Assembly (NCBI RefSeq): GCF_032248455.1
Contig: NZ_JAVTTP010000001.1
Coordinates: 248,001 to 312,000, forward strand
Source: Pricia mediterranea
Lineage (GTDB): Bacteria; Bacteroidota; Bacteroidia; Flavobacteriales; Flavobacteriaceae
Direction: 5' to 3'
DNA length: 64,000 nt
The position numbers were made by a program, and so were the translations under genes. Below the pieces are notes generated by a model that ran no database searches, had not been told where the DNA came from, and saw nothing but the letters and a program-made list of their open reading frames with translations. Numbering within the stretch: position 1 is the first letter of the stretch; every line of letters begins with the position of its first letter. Positions 7,843 to 16,034 of this stretch are shown in pieces.

Positions 7843-8409
7843 TTAAATCGCATCCAAAAATTTTCGGTTTTTGTCCACAGATTTCTTGAACTGCGTAGGT
7901 GTCATTCCCGTTACTTTTTTGAATTGATTGCTTAAGTATGCAACACTACTATAATGTAGTTGAAAAGCTATCTCGCTCAAGGTCAATTCATCGTACACAA
8001 TGAGTTCTTTGACACGTTCAATCTTTTGGTTAATGACGTATTGTTCAAAAGTGATGCTTTCTACTGACGAGAAAAGGGAACTTAAATACTTGTAATCAAG
8101 GTTAAGCCTGTCACTGATAAAATCGGGCCATTTTATATCCAGTTCTTGATCGGAGTGATGGATTTTTTGCACCACAAAACTTTTCATTTGCTCGATAAGT
8201 TGGCTTTTTCGGTCGTTTATCAAACTGAAACCTGCATCTTGAAGCTCTTTGGATAACGACAACTTTTTTGTCAAATCAAGTGCCGAAATCAATTCTACTT
8301 CTCCCAATTTAATAGAAGTGTAGGGAATGTCCGATTTCTGTAAAATGGACGAAACCGCCTTTATACATCTGGGGCAGACCATGTTCTTAATATGAATAGT
8401 ATTGCTCAT
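7843..8409 (-). CDS. AraC-type regulator with N-terminal CxxC (HMA-like) sensor, copy 1
   Basis: A 188-residue protein with an HMA-like N-terminal domain and an AraC-type DNA-binding domain. The N-terminus reads IKNMVCPRC (Cys12, Cys15), a pattern typical of small copper-binding domains. Residues about 100-185 hold two helix-turn-helix units (LTLSEIAFQLHYSS and FKKVTGMTPTQFKK). It has no signal peptide or membrane helix, so it may be a one-component cytosolic sensor in which metal binding alters DNA binding. It ends the minus-strand copper array, and a clear paralogue lies at 27942-28523. Metal specificity is inferred from context. Confidence 0.85.
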   Translation of the reverse strand: MSNTIHIKNMVCPRCIKAVSSILQKSDIPYTSIKLGEVELISALDLTKKLSLSKELQDAGFSLINDRKSQLIEQMKSFVVQKIHHSDQELDIKWPDFISDRLNLDYKYLSSLFSSVESITFEQYVINQKIERVKELIVYDELTLSEIAFQLHYSSVAYLSNQFKKVTGMTPTQFKKSVDKNRKFLDAI

Positions 8410-8444
8410 TTGATCCTATGTTAACCATTGAATTTTCATGTTGA

Positions 8445-8600
8445 CTACCGAAAAGCGTTGATCAAAACTAATATTGTTGCTATCAAGAACAATAGTACTA
8501 TGGCAATTATACCATAAACTCTGTCTTTCTTACTAATACCATCCTTTGGCGGTTTTCTTTCCTTTTTTCTTCTTTCCCTTCGATTTTCGCTCATCATCAT
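8445..8600 (-). CDS. small single-pass membrane protein, 51 residues
   Basis: The frame starts with three ATG codons in a row (8600, 8597, 8594) and ends in TAG. It encodes a strongly basic head (many Arg and Lys), then KKDRVYG, then a hydrophobic stretch of about 20 residues. A cytosolic positive N-terminus and one membrane helix are expected. It lies in the same order and strand as the preceding 39-residue gene (8672-8791), and the two share a K-D-x-x-Y motif just before the helix. I do not recognise a family. Retention of two such frames inside a copper array makes coding likely, but there is no homology evidence here. Confidence 0.55.
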   Translation of the reverse strand: MMMSENRRERRKKERKPPKDGISKKDRVYGIIAIVLLFLIATILVLINAFR

Positions 8601-8671
8601 CCGTTTAAAATTCGGAGTGGGTTCAGTGCCGTTCCTCAGTCTTTAATTTCTTGATACTACTGTTCAACTAT

Positions 8672-8791
8672 TTAGACTTGCTCATACAAAGCCATGATAA
8701 ACAGCGTTACCAAAGTGTGTATCACAAACAATAGTAGTATGGATATCAAGGTATAGAGACCGTCTTTCTCAGTAAGTATGTTATTTGGCAT
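8672..8791 (-). CDS. small single-pass membrane protein, 39 residues
   Basis: ATG at 8791, TAA at 8672. The translation begins MPNNILTEKDGLYTL and continues as one hydrophobic helix followed by a short polar tail. The EKDGLYTLISILLLF segment resembles KKDRVYGIIAIVLLF in the 51-residue protein next door, so the two are probably related. It lies between cusB and the CxxC-AraC gene. Function is unknown; small helical proteins can accompany efflux pumps as accessory subunits, which would be an inference here. Confidence 0.5.
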   Translation of the reverse strand: MPNNILTEKDGLYTLISILLLFVIHTLVTLFIMALYEQV

Positions 8792-8866
8792 AGCTGTCAG
8801 TTTTCCCCCTTTCTTCTTATTGATTCTTTGACCATCCTAATATATTATCGCATGGCTTGCATTCGA

Positions 8867-10678
8867 TTACTGTAATGTGGCCTTTACTTCTCCACACGTT
8901 AACATGGCCTCTCCGTAATACGGATTACGAATCTCTTTTTCCAAACTTAACCAGTACGCACCTTTGTTACTATCCGCCATTGGGCAGTAATTAGTATATA
9001 CCGTTTGATCAATACCAAAAAGCTGTACGCTGCTTATCATATGAGCAGATAAATGCTTGAAATGATTTCTTTGTTCTGCAATTTCAGAAGCATTCGCAAT
9101 TGCGCTGGAAGAAGCTTTGATTTCTTTTTGAAGGGTCATCCAATGGTTATGCGCCTTCTCCTCTTCAAGTAATTTCATATCTACTTTGGCAAGGCTTTCT
9201 CCGATTTCTTTCGCAGAGGATTGGGCTTTATCAGCGTTGTCGGCGACCAAGGCATCTTTTAAAAGCGTGTACCCTTCAAAAACTTCTTTTAGTTGCCCTT
9301 GAAACTTTTTGGAGACCTCTAAACGCTCGTTCATTTTGGTATGGTCGACGGTAGGATTGGACGTTTCGCCACTTTCCGGTTGCATTCCCAAATGCCCTTC
9401 GTGACCTGTCATTGTCTTGCCACCCTCCGCATTCATCATGGATTTTTTTCCTTGCAATTGGGCAGCTGCATCCACAGTGAAGGTTCCGTTGGTCACTATT
9501 TCATCGCCGCTTTCAAGTCCGCTTAAAATGGTAAAGCTATCCCCGTTGGTATTTCCCAGTGTGACCTCCCTCATTTCAAAAATCGGTTCGTTGGGGTTGG
9601 TCTTTACATAGACCACGGAACGTTCGCCCGTCCACATTACGGCTGTCGAAGGAACGATGATCACTTCATCGGACTCATCGTTCGGCATGTCTATTCTGCC
9701 CTCTACGAACATCCCCGGTTTTAATAGGTCTTCCGAATTGTTGAGCACCGCACGAACCATTACCGTTCTTGTAGCGGAGTTCAACAGTGGATCTACAAAC
9801 GATACCTTCGCCGTAAACTCTTTATTCGGATATGCATTGGTGGTAAGCTTTATCTCTTGACCTGTCTTTAGGGACGCTATCTGGTTTTCGTAGGCATCAA
9901 ATACGGCCCAGACGGAATTCAGGTTTGCTATTTTATAGAGGGGCTGGCCCTGCTTGACATAGTCTCCTTCTTCGACCATTTTTTCGGTTACCGTTCCGGA
10001 TACTGTGGCATACACGGGGAAGTTTTCCTGAACCTGCCCCGACTCCTCAATACTATTGATTTGTTTGTTAGAAAGCTTCCATAATTTTAATTTGTTACGG
10101 ACGGCCTTGTATAAAGCGGGCTGCGATTCTTTCAAGGATGCCGCCGTAAGTAATTCTTGCTGTGCCGCAACCAGTTCGGGGGAATAGATTATGGCAAGTA
10201 GCTTTCCTTTCCCTACGCTTTCCCCTGTATAGTTGACATACAGTTTTTCAATCCTGCCTGCAAAATAAGTAACCTGTACGGCGTTGGCCTCTTCGTTTTC
10301 CCTAATCTTCCCTGAAAGTTTCAAGGAATTCCCATCCATACCGCCCGCACCAACCACAGTAGTACGTATGTTGGCCAAGGCCATGGCATTTTCGGTCATC
10401 TTGATTTCATTGGCACTAAGACCTTCGGCCCCGGTCTCCGCAGGAATCAAATCCATTCCACAAATAGGGCAATCGCCAGGTTCGGGCTGCATAATCTGTG
10501 GGTGCATGGAGCAGGTCCACATCTGTTCGGCCGTTTCGCCAGAGTGGTCGTGCGTATCCGACATATCCGACAAGTCCTTTACCGCCGCCTCATCCTCCGA
10601 CGAACTGCTGAAAACAAGATATCCCGCTAACAGTCCAACGATGAGGGCCGTTCCAATATAAATGATGTTTTTGTTCAT
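8867..10678 (-). CDS. cusB: CusB-type periplasmic adaptor with metal-binding and DUF3347 domains
   Basis: A 603-residue membrane-fusion protein of a heavy-metal RND efflux pump. After an N-terminal membrane anchor and a His-rich linker it carries a heavy-metal-binding domain at about residues 54-79 (WTCSMHP and CPICGMD), then the HlyD/CusB barrel-sandwich and beta-barrel domains. A DUF3347 domain (about 435-600) has the motif CPMA-x5-GAYWLS followed by NPYYGEAMLTCG. The adaptor collects copper(I) or silver(I) in the periplasm and joins CusA to the outer-membrane channel. CusA and CusC are encoded about 11-16 kb away on the same strand, unusually separated from the adaptor. Confidence 0.92.
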   Translation of the reverse strand: MNKNIIYIGTALIVGLLAGYLVFSSSSEDEAAVKDLSDMSDTHDHSGETAEQMWTCSMHPQIMQPEPGDCPICGMDLIPAETGAEGLSANEIKMTENAMALANIRTTVVGAGGMDGNSLKLSGKIRENEEANAVQVTYFAGRIEKLYVNYTGESVGKGKLLAIIYSPELVAAQQELLTAASLKESQPALYKAVRNKLKLWKLSNKQINSIEESGQVQENFPVYATVSGTVTEKMVEEGDYVKQGQPLYKIANLNSVWAVFDAYENQIASLKTGQEIKLTTNAYPNKEFTAKVSFVDPLLNSATRTVMVRAVLNNSEDLLKPGMFVEGRIDMPNDESDEVIIVPSTAVMWTGERSVVYVKTNPNEPIFEMREVTLGNTNGDSFTILSGLESGDEIVTNGTFTVDAAAQLQGKKSMMNAEGGKTMTGHEGHLGMQPESGETSNPTVDHTKMNERLEVSKKFQGQLKEVFEGYTLLKDALVADNADKAQSSAKEIGESLAKVDMKLLEEEKAHNHWMTLQKEIKASSSAIANASEIAEQRNHFKHLSAHMISSVQLFGIDQTVYTNYCPMADSNKGAYWLSLEKEIRNPYYGEAMLTCGEVKATLQ

Positions 10679-10734
10679 GATTTTAAGTATTAATGCTGTT
10701 TTATTGATTTAAATATTCAGTACAAATTGCTTGC

Positions 10735-11460
10735 CTAATTTTTGTTTTTCTTTTTAGTATTGCTTCGTCTTTTAATTTTTATGACCGAAGGTGATGATAC
10801 ATACCATAATAAAAACCCGCTCAAAACGGTTATTAGCCCTAAAAGCGAAAAGGCTCTAAGGACTATGGTATTGAAATCGTCCCTTCCCTGATAATCCATC
10901 GTATGGGTCATCCAAAGAAAGTCGAACCAACGCCAATCGCGATGGCGCAATGTTTGGAACGAACCATCTTTGACGGAAACATAGGCTTTTATATTTTCGG
11001 GTGTTTCATATGATATGGAATAGGCTGGAAGGGGCCTGCCTCGATATTCACTATGGCTCCCCACTTCCTCGATGCGTTCTATGTTTTTCACTTTCAGTTC
11101 AGGCAGCATATTTCTCCTCGCCACCTGAAGGGCGTCCTGTTCGGATATTTCAGCCTTTAAGGCCCCTGTTTTTGCATTGACCAATTGACTTTGATTAATC
11201 CAATAATAAGGCTCTCCTGCTATTTCCCTTAGTTCCAGAGAATTTATGGCATTGTCCTTGATATTTGTTGGACTAACCAAATCCGTATACACAGTTTTAT
11301 CAACAGGATCTTGTCGAAATTGGTCGCCGTGTATCTCGTCAATGTCCGTCCAACTGAAATACATGCCGCTGATGGTCCACATCAGGAATTGGATACCTAA
11401 GAAGATACCTAGATAGCGATGCACCTTTCTAATCTTCAATGCTGTTTTTCTGTTGACCAT
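10735..11460 (-). CDS. PepSY domain-containing membrane protein
   Basis: A 241-residue protein with an N-terminal membrane helix (KVHRYLGIFLGIQFLMW), a periplasmic region with a PepSY-like segment (EQDALQVARR) and a second helix near the C-terminus. It ends in a basic tail. This two-helix PepSY layout is seen in proteins near iron or copper uptake and reduction systems; histidines near both helices (KVHRYLG, WMTHTMD) may bind haem, which is inference. It lies 31 bases from the permease gene and 56 bases from cusB. Confidence 0.75.
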   Translation of the reverse strand: MVNRKTALKIRKVHRYLGIFLGIQFLMWTISGMYFSWTDIDEIHGDQFRQDPVDKTVYTDLVSPTNIKDNAINSLELREIAGEPYYWINQSQLVNAKTGALKAEISEQDALQVARRNMLPELKVKNIERIEEVGSHSEYRGRPLPAYSISYETPENIKAYVSVKDGSFQTLRHRDWRWFDFLWMTHTMDYQGRDDFNTIVLRAFSLLGLITVLSGFLLWYVSSPSVIKIKRRSNTKKKNKN

Positions 11461-11491
11461 TATTGTTTTTGCTTTATTCTTTATCTGTATT

Positions 11492-12712
11492 TTAATTCAC
11501 GAAAAATCTGACTAGTATTCCACCTACTAACCATACATAACAGATATGGGAAGCATATTTTAGAACGCTCTCCAGCAATGGGCTTTTCGGTGCCATTTCG
11601 CTCATTGAGTGCTTTACATCCTTCCTCTTGAAAAAACCTAAGTATATGAGATATCCTGAAATTGTGAGGAAAGCTATATTCAAATAGAAGGTATAGTCAA
11701 TTTTGAAATGCTCTTTGTCCTGAATCTTGACCTGCGATGGGTCCGGTAACATACCCAACAAATCGAAAGAGTAATGCAAGGCCAATGATGTTCCGATTAA
11801 TGCTGTAAACAGTAGGAACAGAATGAAAAATGACATCTTCCACCCGTAATATTTTGCATTGATTCGTAGTACCGGAAAGACTACCAAATCACTAAAGATG
11901 AAAGCCATGACCCCTGCAAAACTTACGCCCAAAAGTAATGCCGCCAATGGAATGTTCCCCATTGACCCTATAAAAGTCAAAAATGCGGCAATAGGCCCTA
12001 CAATGATATGTTCCAATATTTCTAGAAAAGTAAAGTCTGTATTGCCCTGACCACTATTGATAAATAGTGTCTGGAAGAAAGAATCGGGAACGAAGGCCGC
12101 TACGATTCCCGCAATGGTAAAGCCAACGGTAACGTCCTTCCATACCATCTGCCACTCCATTTTATATTTCTTGCCAACCCTTGCCCAACTATCTTCTTTC
12201 TTAATTTGCTTTTGCCAGTCTTTGGAACCATCCATCGCATCGTCATCTTCGCCCCCTAAGTTTTTACGTGCCCTTTCTATAAGTTTTTTAGGATTGATTA
12301 TTCGTATAAGAATCCACGAAATAAGAATTAAAAGAATTCCACCTACGTATTCCCCGACCACGAACTGCCATCCTAAAAATATGGAAATGAGAATACCTAA
12401 TTCAATTACCAGGTTCGTTGACGCAAGCAGGAAGGCCATAGAAGAAATGAAGCTTGCACCTTTCTTAAAAATGGACTTTGTACTCGCTAAAGCCGAGAAA
12501 CTACAAGAGCTGCTTATAAAGCCGAAAAACGTACCTAAGAGTACACTTTTACCTTCATTTTCGTTCATCGTTTTTTGCATCCTTTTCTCGGTTACAAAAA
12601 TCTGTATCATACTACTGATGATGTATCCCAAAATGAATGCCCAAAGTGCCATCCAGAAAAATCCGGTAGTTGTATAGGCCGCTTCGCCCCATTGTTTTAA
12701 AAATTCGCTCAC
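11492..12712 (-). CDS. permease of the DUF318/ArsP type
   Basis: A 406-residue polytopic membrane protein with about ten helices. Its first half carries a conserved SSSCSFSALA segment and the second half a related loop (GSMGNIPLAALL), as in the two-repeat DUF318 permease family that includes the organoarsenical exporter ArsP. The cysteine in the SSSCS turn could contact a soft metal. In Bacteroidota copper islands this permease recurs, so metal or metalloid export is a reasonable but unproven role. The first codon is GTG (12712). Confidence 0.75.
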   Translation of the reverse strand: MSEFLKQWGEAAYTTTGFFWMALWAFILGYIISSMIQIFVTEKRMQKTMNENEGKSVLLGTFFGFISSSCSFSALASTKSIFKKGASFISSMAFLLASTNLVIELGILISIFLGWQFVVGEYVGGILLILISWILIRIINPKKLIERARKNLGGEDDDAMDGSKDWQKQIKKEDSWARVGKKYKMEWQMVWKDVTVGFTIAGIVAAFVPDSFFQTLFINSGQGNTDFTFLEILEHIIVGPIAAFLTFIGSMGNIPLAALLLGVSFAGVMAFIFSDLVVFPVLRINAKYYGWKMSFFILFLLFTALIGTSLALHYSFDLLGMLPDPSQVKIQDKEHFKIDYTFYLNIAFLTISGYLIYLGFFKRKDVKHSMSEMAPKSPLLESVLKYASHICYVWLVGGILVRFFVN

Positions 12713-12764
12713 AGGTTAAATTTTATTATTTTGTTTTTCTTGATGATTAATGCGTTTTTCAGGT

Positions 12765-13313
12765 TTATTTATTTACTCGAATTCTATTCACATTTGCGAT
12801 ACCAAAAACAAGTACAAAAAATCTAAGCGCCACCTCAAGTGCCACCAAGGTTTTAGCTGTAACTGTTATTGGAACTATATCGCCGTAGCCCACAGATGAG
12901 AAGGTAATTAGACTGAAATAGGACATATCGAAAAATGCCAACAGCCTATTACTTCCCGAACTATTATTTATCTTAAAATGAGCAGAATCAAAAAGGTGCA
13001 ATGCCGTGTAATCTATTGCAAATGAAAAAACTATCAGTACAATTAGAAATCCGAACAAAACCAAAACGTGGCTTAACAAATGGCTCTGACCAATAATTTT
13101 CATCAATTGATTGAAAGATAAGGCTATGATAAATCCTATTTTTATTAGCGTAAGGGCCAAAAGTATAATTACAGCATAAGTAGCGTTAATATTAAGTAGG
13201 ACATACAGCCCGATAGCTGTAGCAACAAGCACTACCAGTAGCACGTACTTTGAACTATTGAAAAGTTGCCCATAAAAGGCAGCTGTAGTTTCTATATCTT
13301 TTTCTTCACTCAT
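12765..13313 (-). CDS. ion channel family protein (two-helix potassium channel type), copy 1
   Basis: A 182-residue membrane protein with several N-terminal helices and a pore region reading TFSSVGYGDIVP, the potassium selectivity filter (TVGYGD class). The final helix ends VFGIANVNRIRVNK. No RCK or cyclic-nucleotide domain is present. A paralogue lies at 37397-37951 with the same length and a matching C-terminal helix (VFALANIKKIHING). The gene lies inside the copper array, perhaps to adjust membrane potential during metal stress (inference). Confidence 0.85.
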   Translation of the reverse strand: MSEEKDIETTAAFYGQLFNSSKYVLLVVLVATAIGLYVLLNINATYAVIILLALTLIKIGFIIALSFNQLMKIIGQSHLLSHVLVLFGFLIVLIVFSFAIDYTALHLFDSAHFKINNSSGSNRLLAFFDMSYFSLITFSSVGYGDIVPITVTAKTLVALEVALRFFVLVFGIANVNRIRVNK

Positions 13314-13412
13314 TTGTCAGAGGGTTTAAAAAAATTTCATCATAGTTCTTTGTTTCTGTTTCGTTTATTCTTCTTGTAATATGCTTTTTGTATTAACTCT
13401 TACGGTTTTTAA

Positions 13413-13559
13413 TTAGTCCCCCATCAGTTGCAGCACCAAAGCCCCAAGAACTATGATGGCTATGATAGCGTACACGATATAATTGAACCACTTCTTTAGC
13501 GGATTCTTATTTTGCTGTTTGCCATTGCCCGTATTGCAACAATCCTTCATGTTATTCAT
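13413..13559 (-). CDS. small membrane protein with CC motif, 48 residues
   Basis: ATG at 13559 and TAA at 13413 give MNNMKDCCNTGNGKQ, a basic segment, one hydrophobic helix rich in isoleucine and a short tail ending Met-Gly-Asp. The N-terminal Cys-Cys could bind copper. The frame is on the same strand and in line with the neighbouring copper genes. It was found by reading the gap and has no family assignment. Confidence 0.55.
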   Translation of the reverse strand: MNNMKDCCNTGNGKQQNKNPLKKWFNYIVYAIIAIIVLGALVLQLMGD

Positions 13560-13567
13560 TCTTTGTG

Positions 13568-13628
13568 CCTGTCAAGGGAAGGGCATTAAACACTAACCAT
13601 TAACTACATATTCCCTTCCCATAACAGG
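13568..13628. repeat. palindromic intergenic repeat, copy 1
   Basis: CCTGT (13568-13572) and GGGAAGGG (13576-13583) on the left pair with CCCTTCCC (13613-13620) and ACAGG (13624-13628) on the right. The loop contains ACTAACCA. A homologous element lies at 14323-14380; both end CCCTTCCCATAACAGG and share the loop sequence. Each copy follows a minus-strand gene, so it may act as a mRNA-stabilising or REP-like hairpin. Confidence 0.65.
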
Positions 13629-13714
13629 ACTTTTTCCATCAATACTATTGTTTGGGCAGAAATGGGAAACACTAAATAAAAACACTCCCCAAGCCCGCCC
13701 TGAGCTATATCTTA

Positions 13715-14245
13715 CTATACTTTTTCCTTTACAAACTTCTTGCAAATCAAAAAAATCAACCATGGCAATATTGTAAACTGAAGTACGGGAGACAGGCCCA
13801 CTTCCACCATTGGCAATCGCGGCATGGCATCGGCATAGGCCCAATCTCCCCTAGCGGTATGCCAAACCTCTGCTAGAATCGCCCCGAAAAATCCGACAAG
13901 AACCAAGAGCAATATTCTTTTCAACCCCCAATTTTGCATCCAATACACATCTTTATAAATCAGTCCGAAAGCAAAAAGCAGTATAAATACCATTAACATA
14001 TCCGCAATGGATGCCAAGGCGCAAAAGGAAATATGTTTCAAATCGTATTCAAACCCTTCGTACAGTGGGCCCTGAGCTAGCTCCCATACAAAATTCAATG
14101 CAAAAGAAGTTACTGCCACTGCCATCACAAAACTCTTATATTCCCCTACGTCTTTTACCCGTCTCGTAAAATACAAATAGCCCAAAATGACCAAAGTCAA
14201 CGCTATGGTGGGTACAACGAAAATGCCGAGGGTTAATTCTTCCAT
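13715..14245 (-). CDS. multi-pass membrane protein of unknown function
   Basis: A 176-residue protein with about five hydrophobic helices and polar loops holding WELAQGP, AEVWHTARGDW and a Pro-rich turn (PRLPMVEVGLSP). I do not recognise a characterised family. It lies within the copper array but is bracketed by two copies of the same palindromic repeat (13568-13628 and 14323-14380), as though it were a unit added to the operon. Tryptophan and histidine residues in the WHTARGDW loop could be functional. Confidence 0.65.
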   Translation of the reverse strand: MEELTLGIFVVPTIALTLVILGYLYFTRRVKDVGEYKSFVMAVAVTSFALNFVWELAQGPLYEGFEYDLKHISFCALASIADMLMVFILLFAFGLIYKDVYWMQNWGLKRILLLVLVGFFGAILAEVWHTARGDWAYADAMPRLPMVEVGLSPVLQFTILPWLIFLICKKFVKEKV

Positions 14246-14322
14246 TTATTTTCTACTTAGATTTATTTTTTAAGACCACTAAATTGGCGTTCAATTCTTT
14301 GGCCAATACCAACCGGATATTA

Positions 14323-14380
14323 CCTGAAAGGGAAGGGGCTAACCAACTAACCAAACTAAATAGCCCCTTCCCATAACAGG
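14323..14380. repeat. palindromic intergenic repeat, copy 2
   Basis: A perfect 12-bp stem, GGGAAGGGGCTA (14330-14341) with TAGCCCCTTCCC (14361-14372), has a 19-base loop containing ACTAACCA. Outer CCTG and CAGG extend it. It ends with the same CCCTTCCCATAACAGG as copy 1 and lies seven bases after the stop of the DUF3347 gene on the minus strand. Confidence 0.7.
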
Positions 14381-14386
14381 CTCTCA

Positions 14387-14905
14387 TTATTCGATTACTT
14401 CCACCACTTTTCCGCAACTGAGCATTTGGGCACCGTAATAGGGATTACGGATGTCCTCAATTGATGACAACCAATAGGCGCCTCCATTCAAGGCCATAGG
14501 ACAAAAGTCCTTATACAATTTACCCGATGTTATTTTTCCTCTTAAAAGAGCTTCCATTTCAGTACTTAATTCTGAAAATGCTTTTCGCTGTACCTTTAAG
14601 TTATCCGTATCGGCTATCTTTTGTGAGGCCGATAAAGCGGCATCGGCACCTTCAACTTTACCAAGTGCTTCGCTCAACATCTCCGCACCCTTTTGGGCAT
14701 CTCCCGGATTTGAACCGACCAAATCATTTTTGATGTGTTCGTAATGTTCGTAGACATTGGCCACATTTTCATTGCTGAACTCAATAGGCGTTTGCTTCAT
14801 TTCCATTTTGCTATGGTCATGGTTCAACTTTATCTTTTCCTGTGCGTAAGAAAAAGTGAGGGTCAGTAACAGTAGGGCTGAAACCCCGTTTTTCAAATTC
14901 TTCAT
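14387..14905 (-). CDS. secreted DUF3347 domain protein
   Basis: A protein of about 172 residues with a signal peptide ending SYAQ, a His/Met segment (HDHSKMEM) and a DUF3347 domain. The domain ends with CPMA-x4-GGAYWLS and NPYYGAQMLSCG, the same Cys, Met and aromatic pattern found in the CusB C-terminus and in the lipoprotein at 15383-16012. Copper binding in the periplasm is likely for this family but not proven. I prefer the ATG at 14905, preceded by AAGGA at good spacing, over the TTG at 14929 and the ATG at 14911. Confidence 0.82.
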   Translation of the reverse strand: MKNLKNGVSALLLLTLTFSYAQEKIKLNHDHSKMEMKQTPIEFSNENVANVYEHYEHIKNDLVGSNPGDAQKGAEMLSEALGKVEGADAALSASQKIADTDNLKVQRKAFSELSTEMEALLRGKITSGKLYKDFCPMALNGGAYWLSSIEDIRNPYYGAQMLSCGKVVEVIE

Positions 14906-14929
14906 TGTCATCCTTTTTAAATTATTCAA

Positions 14930-15382
14930 TTATAGACTGTCCTTTAATTTTGATACCCAATCCAAAACGATTTTCTTTTCGGTGTCCGAAAGTCTTGCAT
15001 CCCTGTGGATGAGCGTGTACGATGGAAGGGGCATTTCATCATCCTCGATTTGACTTATAATTGATTTTAACTTGCTATTCTTTCTTCGTGATGAATAGGA
15101 ATCCCATTCATTAAAATTCAATTCTTCCTTGCCATGCTCCACATGGTCTTCCAAGTACCACGCAACCGGTTGTACCTTGTTGTACCAAGGATAGTCGGTA
15201 TTGTTGCTATGGCAGTCATAACAGGAGGTTTTGATGACGCTCTCGATATTTTTTGGCACCTCGTTAACGACCATAAAATCCGTTTTGGGTATCAAATCGC
15301 TTTGATTGCGTTCGGTGGGCATAAACTGGATGCCCACCAACGCAACCAGCAAAATCCATCCTGTGACCTTTACCGCCTTCAC
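14930..15382 (-). CDS. haem-binding domain protein with CxxCH
   Basis: A 150-residue protein with an N-terminal helix that may be a signal anchor, followed by CYDCHSNNTDYPWYNKVQP, the classical c-type haem site (CxxCH) of the Bacteroidota haem-binding domain. The remainder has a charged region and a C-terminal segment with ARLSDTEKK. It should face the periplasm and may take part in electron transfer or metal redox chemistry. It lies between two DUF3347 genes with no spacing, so translation is probably coupled. Confidence 0.85.
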   Translation of the reverse strand: MKAVKVTGWILLVALVGIQFMPTERNQSDLIPKTDFMVVNEVPKNIESVIKTSCYDCHSNNTDYPWYNKVQPVAWYLEDHVEHGKEELNFNEWDSYSSRRKNSKLKSIISQIEDDEMPLPSYTLIHRDARLSDTEKKIVLDWVSKLKDSL

Positions 15383-16012
15383 TTAATTGATCTGCTTTTG
15401 TACACTACCGCAGGTCATCATTTTACTGCCGTAATAAGGATTCTTAATTTCTTCAGTGGCACTTAACCATTGTGCTCCCTTATTATCGTTGTACATAGGA
15501 CAATAGGCTTGGTAAAGTGTTCTTTCCGAACCTGCTATGGCCAAAAGGTCAATGACATCTTTGCTCAATATATCAAAGTGCTCACGTTGATGCCCGATGT
15601 CGCTTTTGGCGATATGTTCCGCATGTTCTGTGGCATCTTCAATAATGTCTGTTAACTCGGCCCGTTGTTCGTCTGAAAATTTGCTCGTGTCAAAATCCTC
15701 AAGACTACCTTCCAGCTTTTCCCCTGCTGTTGCTGCACCGTCTTTGTCATCTGATACAAGGGCGTTTTTGAGCGTTAGATAATCCGCGACGACTTCTGAT
15801 GACATCATGGCCATTCCGCCCTGGTTCATATTATCTTGCTCCATTTGCGAATGGTCTTCCATGGTACCGTCCATGTGGCCGCTGTCATCCATTTGTTCGG
15901 TATTGTGGCCTTCTTGGTTTTCTTGCTCCTTATTCTTGTCTTTACAAGATGTGGCCATTAGGGCTATGATTGCCATGGCCAAAATTCCAGTTGCTACATT
16001 TGTTCTTTTCAT
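15383..16012 (-). CDS. DUF3347 domain lipoprotein
   Basis: A 209-residue lipoprotein: the signal peptide ends in MATSC, the lipid-anchored cysteine. An acidic His/Met-rich linker (HMDGTMEDHSQMEQ) follows. The DUF3347 domain covers about residues 70-205 and ends in CPMY-x5-GAQWLS and NPYYGSKMMTCG. The linker and the C-terminal Cys/Met pattern suggest periplasmic copper binding. It abuts the haem-binding gene and lies 22 bases from the DUF302 gene. Confidence 0.85.
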   Translation of the reverse strand: MKRTNVATGILAMAIIALMATSCKDKNKEQENQEGHNTEQMDDSGHMDGTMEDHSQMEQDNMNQGGMAMMSSEVVADYLTLKNALVSDDKDGAATAGEKLEGSLEDFDTSKFSDEQRAELTDIIEDATEHAEHIAKSDIGHQREHFDILSKDVIDLLAIAGSERTLYQAYCPMYNDNKGAQWLSATEEIKNPYYGSKMMTCGSVQKQIN

Positions 16013-16034
16013 TTGTGATTTGATTTAAGATTTA

